Source: Treponema_C sp050937815 (GTDB lineage Bacteria > Spirochaetota > Spirochaetia > Treponematales > Treponemataceae). Taken from it: DNA of 64,000 nucleotides. The notes under the pieces are model-generated. The model saw nothing but the letters and a program-made list of their open reading frames with translations. It was not told the origin of the DNA and did not search any database. The position numbers were made by a program, and so were the translations under genes. The first letter of the stretch is position 1. Each line of letters opens with the position of its first letter. The stretch lies in contig NZ_JACDIJ010000002.1 in the NCBI RefSeq assembly GCF_050937815.1, positions 415,231-479,230 on the forward strand. The letters run 5' to 3'. This document shows, in pieces, positions 49,928 through 57,934 of this stretch.

Positions 49928-51217
49928 ATGGAAAAATTCTTTAAAATGAAGGAGCGGGGAACGAACCTTCGCCGTGAAATTGTAGCCGGTCTTACAACAT
50001 TTTTGGCAATGGCATATATTTTGGCGGTAAATCCCGGTATGCTCGCCAATACGGGTATGAATGCTTCTGCGGTATTTACGGCTACGGCTTTGGCTGCCGC
50101 CGTCGCAACGCTGGTAATGGCTTTTACGGCTAATTTGCCGATTGCCTTGGCTCCCGGTATGGGCTTAAATGCCTTTTTTACTTTTACGGTTGTTATCGGC
50201 ATGGGAATATCTTGGCAAACGGCTTTAACCGCTGTTTTTTTGGAAGGTATTTTATTTATTATTTTATCGTTTTTTAATGTCCGCGAATCGATTATAAAAG
50301 CGATTCCCTCAAATCTTAAAAAAGCGGTGGCCGCCGGTATCGGTTTGTTTATTTGTTTTATCGGTTTTCAAAATGCGGGTATCATCGTAAACAACGATGC
50401 TACCTTAGTGGGTTTGGGCAACTTAACGCAGGGGTCCGCCGTGGTTGCTATGATAGGACTTGCAATTACCGCCGTGTTATTTGCTTTAAAAGTACCGGGT
50501 TCGATTCTTATCGGTATTTTGATTACAACAATCATAGGACTGCCCTTTAAAGTTACGCTTATTCCCCAAGATTGGAGTCCCGTCAGCGTTCCCGCCTCTC
50601 CGCTTTTATTTCAATTTGATTTTTCGAATATATTCAGCTTTGAATTTTTTGCGGTTTTCTTTACCTTTTTGTTTGTGGATATTTTCGATACGGTAGGCAC
50701 CCTTGTCGGTGTAGCTTCGGAAGCTCATTTAACCGATTCAAACGGAAACGTACCCCGTGTAAAACAAGCTTTGCTTTCAGACGCTATCGGTACCGTTGCG
50801 GGCGCCTGTTTGGGCACATCCACCGTTACCAGTTATGTTGAAAGTACGGCCGGTGTCGCCGCAGGCGGCCGCACCGGAGCAACCGCTTTAACTACGGGCG
50901 TACTGTTTTTGTTGGCTTTATTTTTAAGTCCTCTCTTTTTGCTTGTTCCCGCCGCAGCAACGGCTCCCGCCCTTATTATCGTCGGCTTTTTAATGCTTAA
51001 ATCGGTAACCGCTATCGATTTTAACAATGTAAGCGAAGGTTTGTCCGCATTTATTACGATTGTGATGATGCCCTTTGCCTATTCGATTGCCGAGGGTATC
51101 GTATGGGGAATCATTACCTATGTAGTTATGAAAACCGCAACGGGTAAGGCTAAGTCCATTCCCGTTCTTACATGGGTGCTCTTTGTTGTCTTTGTTTTAC
51201 GTTTGATTTTAGCATAA
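49928..51217 (+). CDS. pbuG: Guanine/hypoxanthine permease (AzgA/PbuG family)
   Basis: 429 residues with the AzgA-like signatures: NLRREIVAGLTTFLAMAYILAVNP at the N-terminus, NLPIALAPGMGLNAFFTF (NCS2 motif), FVDIFDTVGTLVGVA and GTSTVTSYVESTAGVAAGGRTG, where Asp and Glu contact the purine. It imports guanine, hypoxanthine or adenine with protons. It is monocistronic, with a leader that may control translation. Confidence 0.94.
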   Translation: MEKFFKMKERGTNLRREIVAGLTTFLAMAYILAVNPGMLANTGMNASAVFTATALAAAVATLVMAFTANLPIALAPGMGLNAFFTFTVVIGMGISWQTALTAVFLEGILFIILSFFNVRESIIKAIPSNLKKAVAAGIGLFICFIGFQNAGIIVNNDATLVGLGNLTQGSAVVAMIGLAITAVLFALKVPGSILIGILITTIIGLPFKVTLIPQDWSPVSVPASPLLFQFDFSNIFSFEFFAVFFTFLFVDIFDTVGTLVGVASEAHLTDSNGNVPRVKQALLSDAIGTVAGACLGTSTVTSYVESTAGVAAGGRTGATALTTGVLFLLALFLSPLFLLVPAAATAPALIIVGFLMLKSVTAIDFNNVSEGLSAFITIVMMPFAYSIAEGIVWGIITYVVMKTATGKAKSIPVLTWVLFVVFVLRLILA

Positions 51218-51336
51218 GCTCTTGTATTGAGTTTGCTTATAAAGGCCGCCGCAGCTTAAGATTAAGCCGATATCTTAAATGAATCCGCTTTTCTTATGTT
51301 TTCGGCAGCCTTTTTTATTGCTTTTCAGGAGGATGT

Positions 51337-52077
51337 ATGAACGATTTTTCGGCGATAACTGCGGAACAAGCCGCGAACTCCGCCTTTATGTATGCCGTCG
51401 GTACGGTAATAACCTTGTTTATCGTGTTGATATCCGTCGTGTTCGCAGTGCGCTCATACCGTGCGGCTGTTGCGGCGGGCATCGATAAAAAAACGATACG
51501 CGCGGTTATACGTTCGAGCGCGGTTTTTACCCTTATTCCGTCCACGGCGATTTTACTCGGTCTTATTACAATGGCCGGCGGTTTGGGCGTTCCGCTTTCG
51601 TGGATACGTCTTTCGGTTATAGGCGCCGTTCAATATGAATTGATTGCCGCAAACGCCGCAGCTTCCGCCGCCGGAATTGAAGCCCTGCTTTTAAACCTGC
51701 TTACGCCGCAAGTGTTCGTTTCGATTATCGTCGTTATGACCCTATGCATTATTTCCGGCCCTATGTTTAATTTATTTTTTCTCAAGCGCTACAGCCGCGG
51801 CTTACAAAACATGAGGCAAAAAGACAATCGCTGGGGAAAACTTGTCGTCGCATCCTTGTTTATGGGTATGATTTGTACCTTTTTGGGTAATCCGGTTATC
51901 GCTTTGCGCGTCAACCCGCGCACCGGCTTGATTTCACTTTCGGTTATGATTATATCCGCCCTCGTTATGGGATTATGCACTTTTGCGGTAAAAAAATACC
52001 GTCTTAAAAATCTTGAAGGTTTTGCCCTGCCTTTAAGTATGATTGCAGGTATGATATGTGCCGTCTTTGCTTCGTAA
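51337..52077 (+). CDS. DUF5058 membrane protein
   Basis: 246 residues and about six membrane segments (AVGTVITLFIVLISVVFAV, VFTLIPSTAILLGLITMAGGLG, PQVFVSIIVVMTLCIISGPMFN, LVVASLFMGMICTFLG, LISLSVMIISALVMGLCTF, LPLSMIAGMICAVFAS). This is the DUF5058 family, of unknown function. It starts the operon with a second membrane protein (29 bp downstream) and an M20 peptidase. CAGGAGG precedes the ATG. A role as one half of a transporter for a peptide or acylated amino acid is inferred from context. Confidence 0.8.
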   Translation: MNDFSAITAEQAANSAFMYAVGTVITLFIVLISVVFAVRSYRAAVAAGIDKKTIRAVIRSSAVFTLIPSTAILLGLITMAGGLGVPLSWIRLSVIGAVQYELIAANAAASAAGIEALLLNLLTPQVFVSIIVVMTLCIISGPMFNLFFLKRYSRGLQNMRQKDNRWGKLVVASLFMGMICTFLGNPVIALRVNPRTGLISLSVMIISALVMGLCTFAVKKYRLKNLEGFALPLSMIAGMICAVFAS

Positions 52078-52106
52078 GCGGTTTTTAACTCTATAAAGGT
52101 ATATGT

Positions 52107-52766
52107 ATGAAACAACATAATTATGACGTACATTTTTTCGGCCGCTTGTGGACGGCCCTTTCTTTGCTGATTATTTGCGCGGTGCCTGCCGCCGTATGCG
52201 CATACTTGGGGGTGTGGCCGAGCGGAAAACTCGTTGCAGCCGGTATTCTTAAAGTCGGTATTATATATATTCCGATAGGCATTATTGAAGCGCTTACCTT
52301 CGGCCCCATCTTAGGCCCCTCGTCCTCGTATTTGGCCTTTATTACAGGCAACCTTACGAACTTAAAAATTCCCTGTGCTTTAAACGCCCTTGAAAGCGCG
52401 GGTTTTGAATCGGGCAGTGCCGAAGGCGAGATTTTATCGACCCTGTCGGTTGCCGTATCCACCCTCGTAACCACAGCCCTTTTATGTGCGGGAGTTTTAC
52501 TGCTTGTGCCCCTTACCCCGCTTTTATCTTCTCCCGTTTTGGCGCCCGCCTTTGCAAACGTCATTCCTGCCCTTTTCGGCGCTTTAGGCTACACATTTAT
52601 TTCTCAAAATTGGAAAATCTCCGTTTTGCCGCTTGTTTTTGTGCTTGTCCTCTATGTAAGTTTGCCCGTTAATGTTGCACAAACGATTTCCGGCGCTTTG
52701 ATTCCCGTATCGGTAGCGGTAACCGTTGCCGGCGCCCGCTTTTTGTATAAGCGTAATTTGGTGTAA
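52107..52766 (+). CDS. Membrane protein, partner of the DUF5058 protein
   Basis: 219 residues with about five membrane helices; the segment YIPIGIIEALTFGPILGPSSSYLAFITGNLTNLKIPCALNAL carries conserved-looking Gly, Pro and Ser residues between helices. I do not recognise a named family beyond its constant-looking pairing with DUF5058 here. Located between the DUF5058 gene and the M20 peptidase gene (12-bp gap). Confidence 0.7.
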   Translation: MKQHNYDVHFFGRLWTALSLLIICAVPAAVCAYLGVWPSGKLVAAGILKVGIIYIPIGIIEALTFGPILGPSSSYLAFITGNLTNLKIPCALNALESAGFESGSAEGEILSTLSVAVSTLVTTALLCAGVLLLVPLTPLLSSPVLAPAFANVIPALFGALGYTFISQNWKISVLPLVFVLVLYVSLPVNVAQTISGALIPVSVAVTVAGARFLYKRNLV

Positions 52767-52778
52767 AGAGGAAAGATT

Positions 52779-54212
52779 ATGGAATCAGTAAAAAAAGAAA
52801 AAAACGCCCCTGCCGCACCTAAAACAAGCGCCCCAAAAAGCACAAAAGACATCAAAGACACAAAAAGCGTAAAGAGCACAAAACCCGCTTCTCCTGCCGA
52901 ACGATTGGCGACTTTGCTGCGTATTCCCTCCCTGTCTTTACCGATTGACCGGGACACTCAAAAAGCCGACATAAAAAGCGACGTTTTTGACGCCCTGCAT
53001 GCCGAACTGAAACGCCTCTATCCTGCAGTGTTTAAAGCCTACGAGCGTATAAAAGTCGGCCGCTATCCGCTTATACTGCATCGAAAAGGACAAGATGCTT
53101 CGTCCGCAATCGTACTTGCCGCCCATCAGGATGTGGTACCGGCCCCGCATACGGGATGGAAGTACGAACCCTTCGGCGGCATTATTGCCGAAGGCTGTAT
53201 ATGGGGGCGCGGCGCCCTTGACGATACGGGCAGTTTATGTGCAATTATGGAAGCATGCGAAAGTTTGGAAGCCGAAGGTTTTATTCCGGCTGTAGATATA
53301 TACCTGTGTTTTTCACATAATGAAGAAACGATGGGCTGGGGAGCGGCGGCCATTGTTGCCGAATTGGAAAAGAGGGGAGTGAAGCCGCTTTTTGTGTTGG
53401 ATGAAGGCGGCGCCGTAGTCGAAAAACCCCTTCCGCTTATGACAGGCAAAGCGGCTATGATAGGCATTACCGAAAAAGGTGTCGCCGACATACGCTTTTG
53501 CGCCGAAAGTACGGGAGGCCACGCAAGCACGCCGCCTTTTAAAAGCCCTTTAGGAAGGCTCGGCGCTTTTGCCGCCTCCGTTGAAAAGCGCCCTCCTTTT
53601 AAAGCGCGTGTAAGTTCCGCTTTGTGCCGCATGTTATGTGCATTGTCGCGCCGCATGAGTTTTCCGTTAAGTTTGTTATTCCGCTTTCCGCGTTTTTTTG
53701 CCCCGCTTATACGGACTGTATTTAAAGCTTCCGGCGGTTCTGCGCGCGCCCTTGTGCAAACAAGCTGCGCTTTTACAATGGCCCAAGGCTCCGATGCCGT
53801 AAACGTTTTACCCGGCCGCGCTTTTTTTACGGCAAACTTACGTATTGCAGGCGGCGATACCGTTGAGGGTGTTTTAGCCGCTTTACAAAAGCGTGCAAAG
53901 CGTTTCGGTATCAAGGCGGAATTGATACGCGGCCATAAAGCGTCGGCCGAATCGGAATTAAACCGCGGCTGGAACCTTTTATGCAATGCCTTGGGAAAAG
54001 AGTTTCCGGATACGCCTGCCGTTCCCTATATTATGCTTGCGGCAAGCGACGCGCGCCATTACTGCAAAATATGCCCTGCCGTCTACCGCTTCAGCCCCTT
54101 TGAAATGAACAAGGCACAGCGCGACAGCGTCCACGGCATAAACGAACACATTGAAATTGCAAATTTTGAACGCGGTATCCGCTTTTATCGGGAACTGATA
54201 CGCAGTTTATAA
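52779..54212 (+). CDS. M20-family metallopeptidase (CPS1/PM20D1-like)
   Basis: 477 residues. After a Lys/Ser/Pro-rich N-terminal extension (about residues 1-40) comes an M20 catalytic domain: metal-binding His in LAAHQDVVPAP, bridging Asp in WGRGALDDTGSL, catalytic Glu in FSHNEETMGWGA, metal Asp in FVLDEGGAV, His in STGGHASTPP, and the C-terminal His in RDSVHGINEHIEI. The domain order and HQDVVP motif resemble carboxypeptidase S and PM20D1, which cleave peptides or N-acyl amino acids. No signal peptide, so it should act in the cytoplasm on a substrate probably imported by the two preceding membrane proteins. Confidence 0.9.
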   Translation: MESVKKEKNAPAAPKTSAPKSTKDIKDTKSVKSTKPASPAERLATLLRIPSLSLPIDRDTQKADIKSDVFDALHAELKRLYPAVFKAYERIKVGRYPLILHRKGQDASSAIVLAAHQDVVPAPHTGWKYEPFGGIIAEGCIWGRGALDDTGSLCAIMEACESLEAEGFIPAVDIYLCFSHNEETMGWGAAAIVAELEKRGVKPLFVLDEGGAVVEKPLPLMTGKAAMIGITEKGVADIRFCAESTGGHASTPPFKSPLGRLGAFAASVEKRPPFKARVSSALCRMLCALSRRMSFPLSLLFRFPRFFAPLIRTVFKASGGSARALVQTSCAFTMAQGSDAVNVLPGRAFFTANLRIAGGDTVEGVLAALQKRAKRFGIKAELIRGHKASAESELNRGWNLLCNALGKEFPDTPAVPYIMLAASDARHYCKICPAVYRFSPFEMNKAQRDSVHGINEHIEIANFERGIRFYRELIRSL

Positions 54213-54244
54213 AATGAGCGTACGGTCCGTTACATCTTTTTGTA

Positions 54245-55603
54245 TCAGGTTTTTGCGCTTTCTTCTACAAACCTAAAGGCTTTTCTTTTCCAGCGTCCGC
54301 TTAAATAATAGGGACCGATAATGAGGGTGCCTACAAGCCAGCCCGCGCCGTAGCACCAAAACATATTGTAACGGCCGCCGAAATAATCGAATAAATAGGC
54401 AAGGGGAATGCGGGCAACCAAAAGCGATATAAGCGAAGAAAGCATAGGAATAATCGATTCGCCCGCACCGCGCACAGCCGAATTGAGCGTAAAAATAATT
54501 GCCAGCAAAAAATAACCCGGCATAAGACGTTTTATAAATTCTTCTCCCGTTTTGAGTACATCGGTGTCTTGGGTAAACGCCATAAGCAGATGGCGGCCGA
54601 AAAGCGTTACAAAGATACTCATAACGATCGATATGCCGACGGAAATGACAATCGTACTGCGTACGCCCTCCTTTACCCTGCCCAGATTTTTTGCCCCGAT
54701 ATTTTGCCCGACATAAGTGGTAACTGCATTTGCAAAGCTTACAATCGGCATAAAAACAAACATATCGATTTTATTGGTTGCGCTGTATCCTGCCATAAAA
54801 GCGGGGCCGTAGCCGTTTACCAAACGCTGGAGTACAATAGTACCTACACAAAACAATACGTTTTGTATGCCTGCCGGAAGACCGATTTGAAAACTTTGCA
54901 TGAAAATTCTGTAGTCAAAACGCATACGGCGCGAAAAAAGACGGAATATTTTAATTTTACGGTTTATATACCATACGCCGAATACAAACGAAACACCCTG
55001 TGCAATCACGGTTGCCAAGGCAACGCCGAATACACCCATATCAAAAACGGCGACAAAGAGTAAGTCAAGGACAATGTTTACAAGGGTTGCAATACTTAAA
55101 AACAATAAAGACGATTTACTGTCGCCTATGCCTTGTAAAATTGCACCGTTTATATTGTATCCGAAAGAAAGGGCGGTACCTAAAAGCAGTGTCCGTATGT
55201 AGGTTGCCGACATTTCCATTGTGGGACCTTCGGGCGTATGCATAAAGCGTAAAAAAGGACGTGCGGTTGCAATGCCTGCCGCCGTTATGAGTATGGAAGC
55301 TGCTAACATACCGATATAAATCGTATCGATTGCCGTGCGCAGTTTTTCGTGTTGTTTTGAACCGAAAAATTGGGAAACGAGGATGACGGCTCCCATACCG
55401 ACTCCCGCAAACATGGATACCAGCAAAAAGATTACAATCCCCGAATTCCCTACGGCGGCAAGGGCTTCGGCGCCGATAAAGTTTCCGACGACGATGCTGT
55501 CTACAATGTTGTAGGTTTGCTGTAAGACATTACCCAAAAGTAAGGGCAGGGCAAAGCGCGTAATCAATTTTGCAGGGTTTCCGGTTGTCATATCAGTCAT
55601 CAT
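54245..55603 (-). CDS. MATE-family efflux transporter
   Basis: 452 residues, twelve predicted helices in two similar halves. N-terminal TTGNPAKLITRFALPLLLGNVLQQTYNIVDSIVVGNFIGAEALAAVG is characteristic of the DinF/NorM-type MATE branch, with GMGAVILVSQFFG following; the second half repeats the pattern (GLPAGIQNVLF, YVGQNIGA). It exports cationic drugs or metabolites with Na+ or H+. Its start overlaps the end of the RqcH-like gene by 11 bases. Confidence 0.93.
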   Translation of the reverse strand: MMTDMTTGNPAKLITRFALPLLLGNVLQQTYNIVDSIVVGNFIGAEALAAVGNSGIVIFLLVSMFAGVGMGAVILVSQFFGSKQHEKLRTAIDTIYIGMLAASILITAAGIATARPFLRFMHTPEGPTMEMSATYIRTLLLGTALSFGYNINGAILQGIGDSKSSLLFLSIATLVNIVLDLLFVAVFDMGVFGVALATVIAQGVSFVFGVWYINRKIKIFRLFSRRMRFDYRIFMQSFQIGLPAGIQNVLFCVGTIVLQRLVNGYGPAFMAGYSATNKIDMFVFMPIVSFANAVTTYVGQNIGAKNLGRVKEGVRSTIVISVGISIVMSIFVTLFGRHLLMAFTQDTDVLKTGEEFIKRLMPGYFLLAIIFTLNSAVRGAGESIIPMLSSLISLLVARIPLAYLFDYFGGRYNMFWCYGAGWLVGTLIIGPYYLSGRWKRKAFRFVEESAKT

Positions 55604-57086
55604 TTTTCATTTTCTCCATTTTACGGATACGTTCATTATCAAGAGTTACGGTAATATTTTTTTCATGTGCGGGCAAAACGGTTCCCTTTGGCGCATTTTT
55701 TGCGCGGCGCAAGTGTTTTACTTGCGTATAGTATAAATCGGCGGTTTTTGCTTTACGCGCCTTTGAGTAAAAGACGGCTAAATTACCCGCATCGATAAGA
55801 ACATCCAAGGGCACGGTTTTACCCCGTCTGTTTTTTATAAACACATAACCGCCTGCATAATCGCGCGTATGCAGCCACCAGTCAAGACCCTTTACATGAT
55901 TGCGTAAAAGCTCATCGTTTTCGGCCGCGGTTCTGCCCACAAGGATGTGCCATTCACCGAGGGAAAAACTTAATCCCGGATGTTTTTTTTCTTTTCTTTT
56001 TTGAACCGCACTTTGTTTTTGTAAAAAACGGCGGATAAGAATGGGATTTTCTTCGGCACATATCGCCTTATATGCGGCATGTACCGATTTAAGTTCTTCT
56101 TTTAAATCGGCAATGTCTTTTTCCAAATCTTTTAAACCGCTGTGAGCTTTTTTATATTGTTCGTAATAAAAGGCGGCATTTTCGGCCGCCGTTTTTTTCG
56201 GGTCTATGTGTATCGATACGGGTTTTCCGGTATTGTAATCGATACACATAAGGTTTTTTGTACCGCCGCAAGATTCCGCCGTGTGGGCATTTGCCAGTAT
56301 AAGGTCGCCTTGATGTTTCCATATGTCGGCGTTTAAAAAGCTTTGTCTTTTTTCTTCGAGTTTTAAAAGAGCGCTTTGTATGCGGCCGCTTCTTTGATTA
56401 TAAGCTTTTTCGGCTTGAGCCAACAGCAGGGTGCGCGAAGATGTGTTGCCGTATTCGGCATACCAGATATCGAGTTGTTCGTTAAAACTTAAAGATGCGG
56501 TATCGATGTCTTTAAAGCATACGGCATATTCTTCCGCTGTGAAATCACGTTTTTTAAAGTCTTTTTTTTCAAAATTGTTGTCCGGCTCTGTGCCCGTTTT
56601 TTGTGCACGGACGGAATTTTGTTCGGGCAGGACAAACGTTCCGCCGCTTACTTCTCCGCGTTTCGGCCTCCGGTAAAAAACGTCTAAGATATGTAAGTGT
56701 TCGTCGGTAACGACAATATTTGCCGCCCCGCTCCATAGTCTGATAAACATTTTATAGAGGGTTTGAGCTTGAATCAATTCGATTTCAACGATACGTTCTT
56801 CGCCAATTTGGCGGCAGCAGCGGATTTTTGCACCCTTTATGCGGCTTTTTAAGAATTCCATAAATCGCAGCGGGGTTTTGTTTTTAGGAATCGGCCGCTT
56901 TGTTTCGTGTATGCGGCATTCGCCCGCGGCGAGGCAAATATACAGCGCCTTTGCCTGTATATATGAGCTTTTATATACGTATAGGGCCAGACTGTCGTAT
57001 CCGGGCTGTACAATGCTTTGTATAAAAGAGTCTTTCAAATCGAGTTCCGCCAGTACGGCATCTATTTCTTTATAATTTAAAGACAC
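55593..57086 (-). CDS. rqcH: NFACT-family ribosome quality control protein (RqcH-like)
   Basis: 497 residues. The NFACT-N domain (1-180) starts SLNYKEIDAVLAEL; a helical/coiled-coil middle follows (about 230-360); the C-terminal NFACT-R domain holds WHILVGRTAAENDELL, DWWLHTRDYAGGYVFIKN and AGNLAVFYSKARKAKTADLYYTQVKHLRRAKNAPKG. RqcH binds stalled 50S-nascent chain complexes and recruits tRNA(Ala) for tailing. In the motif that is Asp97-Arg98 in B. subtilis, this protein has Glu97-Arg98. It is shorter than the B. subtilis protein (about 570). Confidence 0.87.
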   Translation of the reverse strand: MSLNYKEIDAVLAELDLKDSFIQSIVQPGYDSLALYVYKSSYIQAKALYICLAAGECRIHETKRPIPKNKTPLRFMEFLKSRIKGAKIRCCRQIGEERIVEIELIQAQTLYKMFIRLWSGAANIVVTDEHLHILDVFYRRPKRGEVSGGTFVLPEQNSVRAQKTGTEPDNNFEKKDFKKRDFTAEEYAVCFKDIDTASLSFNEQLDIWYAEYGNTSSRTLLLAQAEKAYNQRSGRIQSALLKLEEKRQSFLNADIWKHQGDLILANAHTAESCGGTKNLMCIDYNTGKPVSIHIDPKKTAAENAAFYYEQYKKAHSGLKDLEKDIADLKEELKSVHAAYKAICAEENPILIRRFLQKQSAVQKRKEKKHPGLSFSLGEWHILVGRTAAENDELLRNHVKGLDWWLHTRDYAGGYVFIKNRRGKTVPLDVLIDAGNLAVFYSKARKAKTADLYYTQVKHLRRAKNAPKGTVLPAHEKNITVTLDNERIRKMEKMKNDD

Positions 57087-57167
57087 GACATCTCCTTTTA
57101 CGGCTATACCGTAAAAAACGAAAAAGACCGATTGGATACCGAAAGATTTTTTTCGGTATTTTCCTCA

Positions 57168-57215
57168 GATACAAAACGGGCTGCCTTAAAGCCGTATGCT
57201 TTTAGGACAGCCCGT
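57168..57215 (-). terminator. Terminator after the fusA/ATPase operon
   Basis: ACGGGCTG (57176-57183) pairs with CAGCCCGT (57208-57215), and the stem continues inward with one bulge and one mismatch to GC/GC around a 5-base loop. On the minus strand TTTTGT follows. Confidence 0.7.
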
Positions 57216-57250
57216 TGGTAAAAAAAGCACCGTATATTACGACGGGTTGA

Positions 57251-57931
57251 TTATTTTTCAACCATTAAAAGGGTTTTTGTATCGAGTTTTAAGTTAATTC
57301 CCTTTACAGGCGTACAATGCATTTTAAGAACCTGCATATCGATAGCATCGTTTTTTTGTTCCAAATGCACGATGGTGTTTATTTGTTCGGCCGTTTGTTT
57401 GTTCATAACGGTACAGGGATCTTCGTTTTCGCAGTTACAGGTTGCCCAAATGACAAAGCCCGCTTCGGCAGCATAATTTTTGAGTGTCGCAATATCGTCT
57501 TGCTGCACTTTGGAAAAATTCAAACCGTCGATAATTAAACATGCGGTCGGAATGCCTCCCGCAAGCAGCGCTTTTAAAGTATTGACAATTTGACCGGCGG
57601 AAACGGTATTTTGGTTAAAGTTTAAAATAATCCGTTTGCTGATCAATTCATTTTTTATTTCTTCGGGATTGCTCAAATTTTTCTTTTTTGACATCTCCCA
57701 AAAAATATCTTCATACCAGGTTATAATCGCATTCGTATGTTGATTAAAAGAAACATGTACGACTTGTTTTTCCTGTAAAAGCATATCAAGACCGATTTGT
57801 ACAAGAACCGCCGTTTTTCCCAAACCTTTTTTTGAAATAAGGATTCCCATTTCGCCGGCTTTTAATCCGCCGTTTGTCGCCTGATCAAAAAAACGCACGG
57901 GACTGCGATCAATAAGAGTTTGTTTTACCAT
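57251..57931 (-). CDS. KaiC/RecA-superfamily ATPase-like protein
   Basis: 226 residues with a RecA-type core: P-loop SKKGLGKTA (about residues 33-41), preceded by DQATNGGLKAGEMGILI as in KaiC/RadA-like proteins; VVHVSFNQ; Walker B-like TACLIIDGLNF; and FVIWATCNCENED. The Walker B has Asp followed by Gly, and I see no second domain. Its role is unknown. It starts 3 bases after fusA, so it is probably co-transcribed and possibly linked to translation. Confidence 0.68.
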   Translation of the reverse strand: MVKQTLIDRSPVRFFDQATNGGLKAGEMGILISKKGLGKTAVLVQIGLDMLLQEKQVVHVSFNQHTNAIITWYEDIFWEMSKKKNLSNPEEIKNELISKRIILNFNQNTVSAGQIVNTLKALLAGGIPTACLIIDGLNFSKVQQDDIATLKNYAAEAGFVIWATCNCENEDPCTVMNKQTAEQINTIVHLEQKNDAIDMQVLKMHCTPVKGINLKLDTKTLLMVEK

Positions 57932-57934
57932 GCC

